A stretch of DNA of 64,000 nt from Clostridiales bacterium (lineage in GTDB: Bacteria > Bacillota > Clostridia > Saccharofermentanales > Saccharofermentanaceae), in NCBI GenBank assembly GCA_017940895.1, contig JAGAXM010000033.1, positions 1-64,000 of the forward strand, written 5' to 3'. Below the pieces are notes generated by a model. It saw nothing but the letters and a program-made list of their open reading frames with translations, had not been told where the DNA came from and searched no databases. The translations under genes and the position numbers were made by a program. Shown piece by piece: positions 8,832 to 16,843 of this stretch (the stretch's first letter is position 1; each line of letters starts with the position of its first letter).

Positions 8832-10829
8832 ATGCGTAAGACTAACAAGAAATTATCGAAGTTAGTTGATGATAAGTCAGGCGTAATCCTCGTTACGATT
8901 ATTTTTATTGTAGCGATGGCGCTTATATTTATCACCACGGCACTTACAATCACGATCGCCAACAGACAGAGAATCTACACTAATGCTAAGTCCGATCAGG
9001 CAAGGCTTACTGTTACGTCTTTGTCACAGGCACTTTGGCAGGCGATCTACTCACAGCAGATCAATGATGATATGTTGTATGATCTGGCTAATGGCAGTAC
9101 CGGAAATGGCTCGCTCGTTACCTTCGAGTGTAGTGATATCCCCGGTATGGGCACCGCTTCAAGCGGTACATCAGCTACTGCTTATTTCTATCTTATTCAG
9201 GAAGAGAATCTGTCTGCAGACCCTCAGGTGCTTCGTAAGATCGGAATAGAGTGTAAGTGCGAGATAGACGGTGATACCCAGTACTATACTTTGGTTCTTG
9301 AGAAGCACCAGAGTGAAGGTCAGCCTGCGTCTTGGTTCGATGTCGGACTTAATCTCGGTGACGGTGGCGAATTCAGCAGTTGTGTTATGGGATGGGATGT
9401 TGATTATTTACCGTCAAATTACATTACCAGTATGCCTACTTATTCGCAGTATGTTTCATGGAGACCTTCAGGTGGAGCAACTGATGACAATATCGCAGTT
9501 CTGCATAATCCTACATTCAGTGGAATAGACAATATGGGATTCTATGCTAATGTTGTTACAGATGGTACATTGTCTTTTAATGATGCTACTTATGCACGTG
9601 ACATGTATTTCATAGGTCGGAATGCAGGTGTGACTTACGGTGATTCTAACCAGAATATTGCAGCCGTATATAATCAGAATGGTCAGGAAGTTTCTTCTCA
9701 TCCTGCTAATCCTCAGCTTGGTGAGTTCCATTTCTATGGTTCTGAGCATCCTTTTACCGGACGAAATTACACATCCTGGTGGCCTCCGGTTTATACGCTT
9801 GCACCCGTTACGAACAATACATTCTCTTGGCGTGGTGTAGAATCGATGCATTTTACTCGATCAACTGATACTTCTTATACTCAGTTCAATGGTGGTATCG
9901 GTACACTTACAGGACAGTTCTTTGATAATGGAAACGGTATTCAGTCTGTTTATATTGATGACGGTATCACCTATACGAACGGCTCTTCATATGACAGAAT
10001 ACGCAGACCCAGTGATGCCAGTTGGCAGGCTGATGATGCAGCTTCTTATGCATCCTATTTGACACCTGATTCAGGTAAGACTGATACTATTGATGAATTG
10101 ATAGGTACTGACGGTGTATTCGCCGGGAAGTGCCCCTCGGAAGCTGATACGGATGCTTTAAGCACATATAACAGTGTTGGTAATGCATTAACGGGCATTC
10201 ATCTCTTCAGCGGTGAACAGGAGATTCCTGCAGGTGAAACAGTCTATGTTGATGTTTCTCACGGCGATGTTATCGTATTCATGGATGAGAATTCCAATAT
10301 TACTTTCGGATCGAATTCCTACATTCAGGTAAGTGGTGGCGGTGACGGAAGGTTTATTATCTTGCTCAAGAGCGGTGCCAGAGTAATTATTACAGATTAT
10401 AGCGGTATTTATGAGACGAACTGCTTCAATAGCTACTCCGATTTTAGTGATGTTTCGCTTGCAAATCTCGATCAGTCTGTTGCTCCGAAAACTTTCATAT
10501 TCGCTCTTTATACCGGTGCATCAGGTGCAAATGCTCCTGTTATATTCGCTCAAAACGGAAACAGAGTTCTGACGGCAAATCTTGGCTTCTATCCTCAGAC
10601 AAATCCGAATGGATCAGGCGGTTGCCACTTCGCTTACTACGATTGTGGTGGAGATGATGTCTATTATGGAAGAATAAGTGCAGGCGGTATGGATAAGATG
10701 AACGGTAACTTCTTCTATATGCCCTACTGTCCTTCTCCTCCGGGAACAGCGCCGGACAGAGATACTGCTTACAGAGATAACACTGACTATTCAGTTGTTC
10801 AGGCCGAGAGCGGATACTTTACAGTTTGA
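8832..10829 (+). CDS. PilX-like type IV pilus protein with a large exported domain
   Basis: 665 residues from the ATG at 8832, chosen because GAGGAAGGA ends 8 nt upstream; earlier in-frame starts (8802, 8811) lie before that site. The N-terminus is a basic, hydrophilic leader ending in DDKSG, then a single hydrophobic helix VILVTIIFIVAMALIF, the pattern of PilX/PulK-type prepilins, which often lack the usual Glu at +5. The remaining 600 or so residues are polar, Gly/Ser/Tyr-rich and beta-like, far longer than ordinary minor pilins (150-200 residues). A tip or adhesin role in the pilus encoded downstream is inferred. It has its own promoter and terminator and is separated from pilB by a leftward operon. 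Confidence 0.6.
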   Translation: MRKTNKKLSKLVDDKSGVILVTIIFIVAMALIFITTALTITIANRQRIYTNAKSDQARLTVTSLSQALWQAIYSQQINDDMLYDLANGSTGNGSLVTFECSDIPGMGTASSGTSATAYFYLIQEENLSADPQVLRKIGIECKCEIDGDTQYYTLVLEKHQSEGQPASWFDVGLNLGDGGEFSSCVMGWDVDYLPSNYITSMPTYSQYVSWRPSGGATDDNIAVLHNPTFSGIDNMGFYANVVTDGTLSFNDATYARDMYFIGRNAGVTYGDSNQNIAAVYNQNGQEVSSHPANPQLGEFHFYGSEHPFTGRNYTSWWPPVYTLAPVTNNTFSWRGVESMHFTRSTDTSYTQFNGGIGTLTGQFFDNGNGIQSVYIDDGITYTNGSSYDRIRRPSDASWQADDAASYASYLTPDSGKTDTIDELIGTDGVFAGKCPSEADTDALSTYNSVGNALTGIHLFSGEQEIPAGETVYVDVSHGDVIVFMDENSNITFGSNSYIQVSGGGDGRFIILLKSGARVIITDYSGIYETNCFNSYSDFSDVSLANLDQSVAPKTFIFALYTGASGANAPVIFAQNGNRVLTANLGFYPQTNPNGSGGCHFAYYDCGGDDVYYGRISAGGMDKMNGNFFYMPYCPSPPGTAPDRDTAYRDNTDYSVVQAESGYFTV

Positions 10830-10854
10830 TCTGTAACAGTCAAATAGCAATTTA

Positions 10855-10880
10855 AGAGGATCGGGAAACCGATCCTCTTT
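10855..10880. terminator. Intrinsic terminator between convergent units
   Basis: AGAGGATCGG / CCGATCCTCT stem with GAAA loop, followed by TTTATTAGTT. It ends the PilX-like gene. The same stem can serve the leftward yebC operon, though with a weaker T run. Confidence 0.85.
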
Positions 10881-10903
10881 ATTAGTTAAAAAATATATAC
10901 AGT

Positions 10904-11305
10904 TTACTCGAGTATGAGCTCCGGTCTTGTCTCAATGATAAGATCGGTTATCTCAGTCATGTGTACCGAAGTTAACTTATCCCCCAAGTCAGGAACGGAT
11001 ACGCCATAATAAGAAGCGCTGTCTGAGCAGATTAAAGTCTTGTTGACGAGTGGGATAAGTGATTGAAGCTTGTCTGAAGATTCGATCAGTCTGACCGCAC
11101 TGTCGGTAATTATTATCATATGGATCCTGTCAGCTGACAATGTCAGTCCGTCAAGGAAACTGTCAAGCAACGCACGTCCGTTGTCATTATCAGATGAATA
11201 GTAATCATGCTTAATAAGTACAGTAAGACTGTTGGCACTCTCGCTGACATCAAGAGCAACATCAGTCAAAAGATCCAGTTCTGTGTTAAAGCTGTTATCC
11301 TTCAT
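10904..11305 (-). CDS. Hypothetical 133-residue protein, last gene of the yebC operon
   Basis: Not recognised. It is an acidic soluble protein without signal peptide or TM segment. Alternating strand-helix segments (SLTVLIKHDYYSSDNDNGR, MIIITDSAVRLIESS, LIPLVNKTLICSD) suggest a small alpha/beta, possibly Rossmann-like, fold. Its start overlaps the end of the DUF6062 gene by 11 nt, so it is coupled to it, and it ends near the shared terminator at 10855-10880. Its conserved position suggests a role with the ATPase and DUF6062 proteins. No function can be assigned. Confidence 0.7.
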   Translation of the reverse strand: MKDNSFNTELDLLTDVALDVSESANSLTVLIKHDYYSSDNDNGRALLDSFLDGLTLSADRIHMIIITDSAVRLIESSDKLQSLIPLVNKTLICSDSASYYGVSVPDLGDKLTSVHMTEITDLIIETRPELILE

Positions 11306-12047
11306 TGAACTCTCCTGTATCAGACGATAAAAATCTCATTGAGCGCTGAATGGCGTTCTTGCTGTTGCCCCAGGAAGCTTCTTTGTTTCTGTAATCGAAC
11401 TTCTGAGTAAACCACTCTACATCATGCTCAAGTTCGGCAAAACACTCTTTATTGCCCATGGCAAGTGCTGTAATGAAGTCAGCGGCGTCGTTCTGCGAAA
11501 GCTTGTTCGCCGCGGTACGAAGTAAAGCTGCAGTGTGTGGAAGACAATGAGACTTGGTGTTCATGAACCTCTCCCTGAATGCACTGTCATGAGAGAACAT
11601 ATGCATAATTACTTCGTTATATCTTTCGATAGTATTATTCATCTTCTCGCAGATAGGACATGTGGCAGTTCTCTTGTCTATTCTGTCTGCGAGGCTCTTG
11701 CAGGCAGCTTTATAGTCGCTCGATCTGCCCTTGAGAAGACCGGCTTTGGCAGGAGCTGCTTTCGCGAGGTCTTCCGTAATGTCCTTATCGTAATCGAGAA
11801 GATGCGTATGCATCACAAGCGCAAGTCCGAGTCTGTTCGTGACCTGTTTATTAAGCTTTGCCATATGATCAGGGCAGAAGCCTGTCTTGTTGGTAACGAT
11901 CCTGGTGTCAGGCTCCATAAGGGAGGGACCGAGATAATACTCAATCTCGTTGTCTTCGGCCTTCTTACGAAGCATGCACAGAGGGCATTCGCACTCTGCG
12001 TTATAAGCATCATTAACGGGAATAGTGTAGATAGTCTCTTTCATCAT
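11295..12047 (-). CDS. DUF6062 family protein
   Basis: 250 residues, matching DUF6062: an N-terminal CECPLCMLR cysteine motif (about residues 19-25), GFCPDHM near 57, a second CPICEKM motif near 136 and SHCLPH near 168, so four Cys/His clusters that could hold metal or form disulfides. The protein is otherwise helical and soluble. It begins within a 4-nt overlap with the P-loop ATPase gene and its own end overlaps the next small gene. DUF6062 has no established function to my knowledge; the paired CxxC motifs suggest metal or redox chemistry, which is inference. Confidence 0.75.
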   Translation of the reverse strand: MMKETIYTIPVNDAYNAECECPLCMLRKKAEDNEIEYYLGPSLMEPDTRIVTNKTGFCPDHMAKLNKQVTNRLGLALVMHTHLLDYDKDITEDLAKAAPAKAGLLKGRSSDYKAACKSLADRIDKRTATCPICEKMNNTIERYNEVIMHMFSHDSAFRERFMNTKSHCLPHTAALLRTAANKLSQNDAADFITALAMGNKECFAELEHDVEWFTQKFDYRNKEASWGNSKNAIQRSMRFLSSDTGEFNEG

Positions 12048-13063
12048 GTATCCTTTCCGTGAATAAGCCGTCCGGCCCTTATGTCGACTGAAACGACTGT
12101 TATCGCAGTGTAGTTCTCAACAGCGTGTCCTATTCTCTGCTGTGCGTCGAACAGTACCTTCTGGGCATCAAATCCGTACAGTAAAGCGAGGTCTATCGTA
12201 AATACAACTCCGATAGTTCTTTTCTCACTTTTAAAGTTCAAAACCTTGCCGTACCCCGGCAGATCTTTCAAAGTTATCTCGATGAGCTCAAGCAGGGCAT
12301 CGTCGGAGATCGAATAAGATCCCAGGGAAGAGAAGGTGGGACGGATCATAGTACGCTCGTTCTCTCCGTCCAAAGCAACGCCGCCTTCTTCGAGATTCAG
12401 TCTGCTTCTGATTCTGTCGAGAGGATCGGAGAAGTAACCTGAGAACTCGTGCTTAATCTCCATGCTCGGAACCGGGATGGTATGCATTCCCTCATTCATT
12501 CGCGTGTTTCTTGCGTGACGTCTTTCTTCTTCGGTCGACACATCTTCGATCCTGATGAGCATCGAAGGCTTGTTGAGCCACAGGTTGGTTGTGATTTTCT
12601 CGAGCATCGAATCGCTTGTGCCGAGGATCATGATCGCGGTAGGGGAGGACTCGACTATAGCTCTCCTCATGACCTCAGATCTTGTCGGATCAACAAAAAG
12701 CGCCTGCCTTACGGACTCCATCTTACTCGGAGCCTTCTTGGCAGACGTTCCTGCAACGATCCTGCCTCCGTTTATGAGGAGACCGTCGTCAATAAGATAA
12801 TCAATGTTATTCTGTCGTGCTACTGCAATGGCACGTGTACTTTTACCTGTTCCTGACTGTCCGACAAAAGCGATGATCGCGATATTGGACAGGAATTCGC
12901 GGGTCAGTGTCTCACTTTGGAGTATTGTATCCGTGCTGAATTCTGCAGATTTACCGCGTGACACTTCCGGCGTCAGATTGATCTGCTTCAGTGTCGCCCT
13001 TAATTCGGGTATCAGTCTGGTCCTCTTGGATTCGACAGGCGGTTTGTTCTGGATGTCGGACAT
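12044..13063 (-). CDS. P-loop ATPase with a C-terminal Asp23/Gls24-like domain
   Basis: 339 residues. Residues about 57-75 carry a Walker A motif (FVGQSGTGKST) followed by a nucleotide-kinase-like segment IDYLIDDGLLINGGRI and a basic KKAPSKMESVRQA stretch. A probable Walker B (AIMILGTSD) lies near residue 145. From about residue 245 the pattern changes: SISDDALLELIEITLKD and then TIDLALLYGFDAQKVLFDAQQRIGHAVENYTAITVVSVDIRAG closely follows the Asp23/Gls24 envelope-stress fold. The Walker B and Asp23 assignments are my reading. Translation is coupled to yebC (stop and start share one base) and to the DUF6062 gene (4-nt overlap). Confidence 0.65.
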   Translation of the reverse strand: MSDIQNKPPVESKRTRLIPELRATLKQINLTPEVSRGKSAEFSTDTILQSETLTREFLSNIAIIAFVGQSGTGKSTRAIAVARQNNIDYLIDDGLLINGGRIVAGTSAKKAPSKMESVRQALFVDPTRSEVMRRAIVESSPTAIMILGTSDSMLEKITTNLWLNKPSMLIRIEDVSTEEERRHARNTRMNEGMHTIPVPSMEIKHEFSGYFSDPLDRIRSRLNLEEGGVALDGENERTMIRPTFSSLGSYSISDDALLELIEITLKDLPGYGKVLNFKSEKRTIGVVFTIDLALLYGFDAQKVLFDAQQRIGHAVENYTAITVVSVDIRAGRLIHGKDT

Positions 13064-13788
13064 CAGTTATCCCAGTTGTGATAGACTTCCTGGATATCTT
13101 CGTTCTCTTCCATCATGTCGAGCATCTTCTCGAGACTCTCGCAGATGGCGGGATCCTCAACCTTGTTGGAGGTAATGGCGACCGGTCCGAGGCTTGCGTC
13201 GATGAACTCGTAACCCTTAGCCTCGAGAGCATCCTTAACCTCGTAGTACTCGTCTGCACCGGTATCGACTTCGTAATACTCTTCCTCAGAGATAAAGTCG
13301 GAAGCACCTGCTTCGAGAGCATCCTCCATGACCTTGTCCTCGTCCTCGAAGTCCTCGCGGCTTATAAGGATCACGCCTTTCTCTTCGAAAAGGAAAGCAA
13401 CGCTGCCGTCAACACCGAGCTGACCGCCGTGCTTGGAGAAGATGTGTCTTACATCTGCAGCTGTACGGTTACGGTTGTTGGTTAGGGCACGAACCATGAT
13501 GGCAATTCCGCCGGGACCGTAGCCTTCGTACTGGATCTCTTCATAATCATCGCCTTCACCGGCGCCTGCAGCCTTCTGAATGGCACGCTTGATGTTATCG
13601 TTAGGCATGTTGGCAGCCTTAGCCTTGGCGATTACGTCCTTGAGCTTGGAATTACCGTCGGGATCAGGTCCTCCTTGTTTTACTGCGATGGCGATAAGCT
13701 TAGCCATCTTTGTGAAGACGGCACCCTTTGCGGAATCCGATGCCTCTTTCTTACGCTTGATGTTATTCCACTTGGAATGACCTGACAT
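13063..13788 (-). CDS. yebC: YebC/PmpR-family protein
   Basis: 241 residues from the ATG at 13788, preceded by GGAGG with 5-nt spacing; a TTG four codons upstream falls before that site and is rejected. It begins with the family signature MSGHSKWNNIKRKKEA and continues with KMAKLIAIAVKQGGPDPDGN, PNDNIKRAI and YEGYGPGGIAI, all full-length and intact. The family includes DNA-binding regulators, and some members relieve ribosome stalling at proline stretches. It is first in a four-gene leftward operon whose downstream genes are all of unknown function. The family is certain; which of the described roles applies is not. Confidence 0.95.
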   Translation of the reverse strand: MSGHSKWNNIKRKKEASDSAKGAVFTKMAKLIAIAVKQGGPDPDGNSKLKDVIAKAKAANMPNDNIKRAIQKAAGAGEGDDYEEIQYEGYGPGGIAIMVRALTNNRNRTAADVRHIFSKHGGQLGVDGSVAFLFEEKGVILISREDFEDEDKVMEDALEAGASDFISEEEYYEVDTGADEYYEVKDALEAKGYEFIDASLGPVAITSNKVEDPAICESLEKMLDMMEENEDIQEVYHNWDN

Positions 13789-13824
13789 ATATACCTCCAA
13801 AATATTTTAAATAATGTAAATATC

Positions 13825-13844
13825 CTATTAATTATAATTAATAG
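13825..13844. promoter_or_regulatory. 20-bp perfect palindrome over the yebC -10 region
   Basis: The 20 bases from 13825 (CTATTAATTA and its exact complement) form a perfect palindrome containing TATAAT on both strands, about 35-55 nt upstream of the yebC start. It could be the -10 element, a repressor site, or both. In such AT-rich DNA a chance palindrome is possible. Confidence 0.4.
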
Positions 13845-13885
13845 TACTTGTATTTTCCACTTAATAGCAAAGTTACCAAAAAAAC

Positions 13886-13914
13886 TTGTTTTTTATCATG
13901 TCCTGTTGTATAGT
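13886..13914 (+). promoter_or_regulatory. Promoter of the pilB operon
   Basis: TTGTTT, 17-nt spacer, TATAGT. The predicted start near 13921 lies about 11 nt before the leader hairpin at 13932. Confidence 0.6.
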
Positions 13915-13931
13915 TTTATAGATATATCACG

Positions 13932-13956
13932 GGGCGTATTATGCTTTTATGCGCCC
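13932..13956 (+). promoter_or_regulatory. Leader hairpin of the pilB operon
   Basis: GGGCGTAT (13932-13939) pairs with ATGCGCCC (13949-13956), one G-T wobble, 9-nt loop. The in-frame ATG at 13949 is buried in the 3' arm, which argues against its use as the pilB start. There is no T run. It mirrors the hairpin at 8777-8800 in the PilX-like gene's leader. Confidence 0.45.
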
Positions 13957-13987
13957 AAATATTAGTGATGTATTGAAGAGTGTGTTT

Positions 13988-15682
13988 ATGTTTGGTGCTG
14001 ATACCAGTAATATGAAGAGGTTGGGAGACATTCTCATTGAGAGCGGCTTCCTGACAGCAGCCGAATTGGCTGAAGCATTAAGTGTTCAGAAGGAATCAGG
14101 CAAGAGACTCGGAGAAGTCATCACAGAAATGGGACTTATGTCGGAATTCGACATTCTCCGTGCAGTTTCCAGTCAGTACAATTATCCGATCATCGATCTT
14201 TCAAGTATCGACGTCGATCCTAAGGCGTTGGATCTGCTTAACGAGAAGTATTGTACTGAGAATACCGTTGTTCCTATCGGTTTTGATGATGATAAGCTCG
14301 TTGTAGCTATCGATGATCCTCTTAACATCCTCGTTCAGGATGACCTTCAGTTCAGAACAGGTTATGAGATCGTTCTCATGCTTGCCACAAGAACCGGAAT
14401 CCTTGACACAATTAAAGTAAACTACGGAAAGATCAGCTCCTCCGAGGCTGCAAAAGAGCTCGGCGAGGATCTCGCAGGCGATGAGATTCAGGGTCTGTCC
14501 GATGAGGTTGCAGAACAGGTTAACAGTGCTCCTGTAGTTAAGCTCGTTAACTCCATGATCGACTTCGCTATCAGAGCCGGATCTTCCGATATTCATATCG
14601 AACCGATGGAAGATCGCGTTCGAGTCCGTATCCGTATCGACGGTGTTATGCAGGAGATCATGAGCAACCCTGTTAATTCCAAGGATGCTATCACAACGAG
14701 AATCAAGATCCTCGGCGGTATGAATATTGCCGAGAAGCGTATCCCTCAGGACGGTCGTATTCAGACGGAGATCAACGGAACTCCGGTCGACATGCGTGTA
14801 TCCATCCTGCCTACTATCTGGGGTGAGAAGACGGTTATCCGTATCCTTGCAAAGAACGACGGTAACCTTAACAGAAGATACCTCGGTATTTCCGATCACA
14901 ATAATGACATGATCAATAAGATCATCAAGGTTCCTCAGGGAATCTGCCTTATCTCAGGACCTACGGGTTCAGGTAAGACAACAACTCTTTATACACTTCT
15001 CGCAGAGAAGAATACTCCCGAAGTTAACATCATCACAGTTGAGGATCCTGTCGAGATCCGTATTCCCGGACTTAACCAGGTTCAGGTTAATGCCAAGGCA
15101 GGTATGACCTTCGCATCAGGTCTTCGTTCTATTCTCCGTCAGGACCCGGATATAATCCTCGTCGGTGAGATCCGAGACGGTGAGACAGCCGAGATCGCGA
15201 TGAGAGCTGCTATCACAGGTCACTTGGTATTCAGTACAATCCATACGAACGATGCCGTATCCTCTATCAACCGTCTCATTGATATGGGTCTTGAGCCATA
15301 CATGGTTTCTTCGGCTCTCGTAGGCGTTGTAGCCCAGCGTCTCGTTCGCCGTATCTGCACCAACTGCAGAAAGGCATACGATGCAGAGCCCGAGCTTATT
15401 GAACAGTTCAACTTCGAACCCGGACAGAAGCTCTATAAGGGTGAGGGTTGTACTGATTGTAACGGTTCCGGCTATAAGGGCCGAATCGCTATTCACGAAG
15501 TAGTAGTTATTACAAGGGGCATGAAGACGCTTCTTGAGAAGAGAGCACCGGAAGATGAGATGAGAACACTTGCCGTTAAGGAAGGTACTCAGATGCTCAT
15601 GGATTCCGCTTTGGCTCTCGTAGTAGAAGGAATCACGACTATTGCGGAAGCAAACAGAGTTGCTTACTCAGTAGACGGATAA
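13988..15682 (+). CDS. pilB: Type IV pilus assembly ATPase PilB (GspE family)
   Basis: Cytoplasmic hexameric ATPase that powers pilus extension. About 564 residues from the ATG at 13988, chosen because TTGAAGAG sits upstream and the same start context (TGTTTATG) occurs at the PilX-like gene; 13949 and 14012 are alternatives. The N-terminal GspE/PilB domain opens with MKRLGDILIESG. Walker A is GPTGSGKTTTLYTLL near residue 325, followed by Asp box and Walker B regions (RQDPDIILVGEIRDGET) and TGHLVFSTIHTND. A four-cysteine zinc site, C-x2-C (CTNC) and C-x2-C (CTDC), lies near residues 456-490. All key residues are present. It leads a six-gene operon. Confidence 0.95.
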   Translation: MFGADTSNMKRLGDILIESGFLTAAELAEALSVQKESGKRLGEVITEMGLMSEFDILRAVSSQYNYPIIDLSSIDVDPKALDLLNEKYCTENTVVPIGFDDDKLVVAIDDPLNILVQDDLQFRTGYEIVLMLATRTGILDTIKVNYGKISSSEAAKELGEDLAGDEIQGLSDEVAEQVNSAPVVKLVNSMIDFAIRAGSSDIHIEPMEDRVRVRIRIDGVMQEIMSNPVNSKDAITTRIKILGGMNIAEKRIPQDGRIQTEINGTPVDMRVSILPTIWGEKTVIRILAKNDGNLNRRYLGISDHNNDMINKIIKVPQGICLISGPTGSGKTTTLYTLLAEKNTPEVNIITVEDPVEIRIPGLNQVQVNAKAGMTFASGLRSILRQDPDIILVGEIRDGETAEIAMRAAITGHLVFSTIHTNDAVSSINRLIDMGLEPYMVSSALVGVVAQRLVRRICTNCRKAYDAEPELIEQFNFEPGQKLYKGEGCTDCNGSGYKGRIAIHEVVVITRGMKTLLEKRAPEDEMRTLAVKEGTQMLMDSALALVVEGITTIAEANRVAYSVDG

Positions 15683-15701
15683 ATAACAGGAGGTACAGAA
15701 A

Positions 15702-16817
15702 GTGGAAGGATTCAGCCTTACAATGGAGGCGATTCTGGCAGAGTCTGTCAGAAGAGGAGCATCGGATACACATATTACAGCCGGTCTCCCTCCGATGATC
15801 AGAGTATCGGGAGAGCTTATGCCTTTGACAAACCAGATCTTGACACCTGAGGACACAGAGTTCCTTTGTAAGTCAATGATCGATAAGTCAAGACAGCAGT
15901 ATCTTGCCGAGAGAGGAGAAATCGACTTCTCTTACGTTGTAGCGGATTACAGCCGTTTCAGATGTAACATATATAAGCAGAGAGGCAGTTATGCACTCGC
16001 TGCCAGAACAATTACAAATGAGATCCCCACATGTGAGAGACTCGGACTTCCTTTGTTGTTCAAGGATCTTGCACTTAAGCCTCGTGGATTGATCCTCGTT
16101 ACCGGACCTACGGGTTCAGGTAAGTCGACAACTCTTGCCGCTATGGTAGGTCATATCAACAGCGTTAAGAGATGCCATGTACTTACACTTGAGGAGCCTA
16201 TCGAGTATCTCCATAATCACGGAGAGGCTATGATCAACCAGAGAGAAGTTCATGAGGATACACTCTCATTTGCTAACGCATTGAGAGCTGCTCTCCGTGA
16301 GGACCCTGATGTTATTCTCGTAGGTGAGATGCGTGACCTTGATACTATCAGTACTGCTATCACCGCTGCCGAGACAGGACACTTGGTTCTTTCCACACTC
16401 CATACGTCTTCTGCATCCGATACGGTTAACCGTATCATCGACGTATTCCCTCCTCATCAGCAGGATCAGATCAGAGTTCAGCTCGGCTCCATTCTGGTAG
16501 CCGTTATCTGTCAGACACTCGTTCCTAAGGTTTCAGGCGGTCGTTGTGCTGCATTCGAGATCATGCTTGCAAATGATGCTATCCGTAACAATATCCGTGA
16601 AGGTAAGACTTACCAGATCGACAGTGCTATTGCTACAAACCTTGCATCCGGAATGTGCCCTCTTGACTTCTATCTTGCAGAGCTTGTAAAGCGTAAGATA
16701 ATCTCCAGAGAGACAGCAATGCAGAGATGCCGTTTCCCGGATGATCTTAAGAGATATATCAATAATGTTGGCGGTCCTGCTAACAGCCCTCTGTTCGGGG
16801 ATATTGATTTTCAGTAA
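15702..16817 (+). CDS. pilT: Type IV pilus retraction ATPase PilT
   Basis: 371 residues, starting at GTG 15702, placed by AGGAGGT about 8 nt upstream. The N-terminal part reads GASDTHITAGLPPMIRVSGEL, typical of PilT. Walker A GPTGSGKSTTLAAM is near residue 135, Walker B LREDPDVILVGEMRD near 200, and the histidine box GHLVLSTLHTSSASDT near 225. PilT ATPases depolymerise the pilus, giving twitching motility or DNA uptake, so the system is probably retractile. It lies 19 nt after pilB. Confidence 0.95.
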   Translation: MEGFSLTMEAILAESVRRGASDTHITAGLPPMIRVSGELMPLTNQILTPEDTEFLCKSMIDKSRQQYLAERGEIDFSYVVADYSRFRCNIYKQRGSYALAARTITNEIPTCERLGLPLLFKDLALKPRGLILVTGPTGSGKSTTLAAMVGHINSVKRCHVLTLEEPIEYLHNHGEAMINQREVHEDTLSFANALRAALREDPDVILVGEMRDLDTISTAITAAETGHLVLSTLHTSSASDTVNRIIDVFPPHQQDQIRVQLGSILVAVICQTLVPKVSGGRCAAFEIMLANDAIRNNIREGKTYQIDSAIATNLASGMCPLDFYLAELVKRKIISRETAMQRCRFPDDLKRYINNVGGPANSPLFGDIDFQ

Positions 16818-16843
16818 GTAAATTAATACAGGAGGAATAATAT

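Noticed and set aside
13949-13987. ATG at 13949 as the pilB start
   Set aside because: It lies in the 3' arm of a stable hairpin without a ribosome site; 13988 has a better context matching the PilX-like gene.
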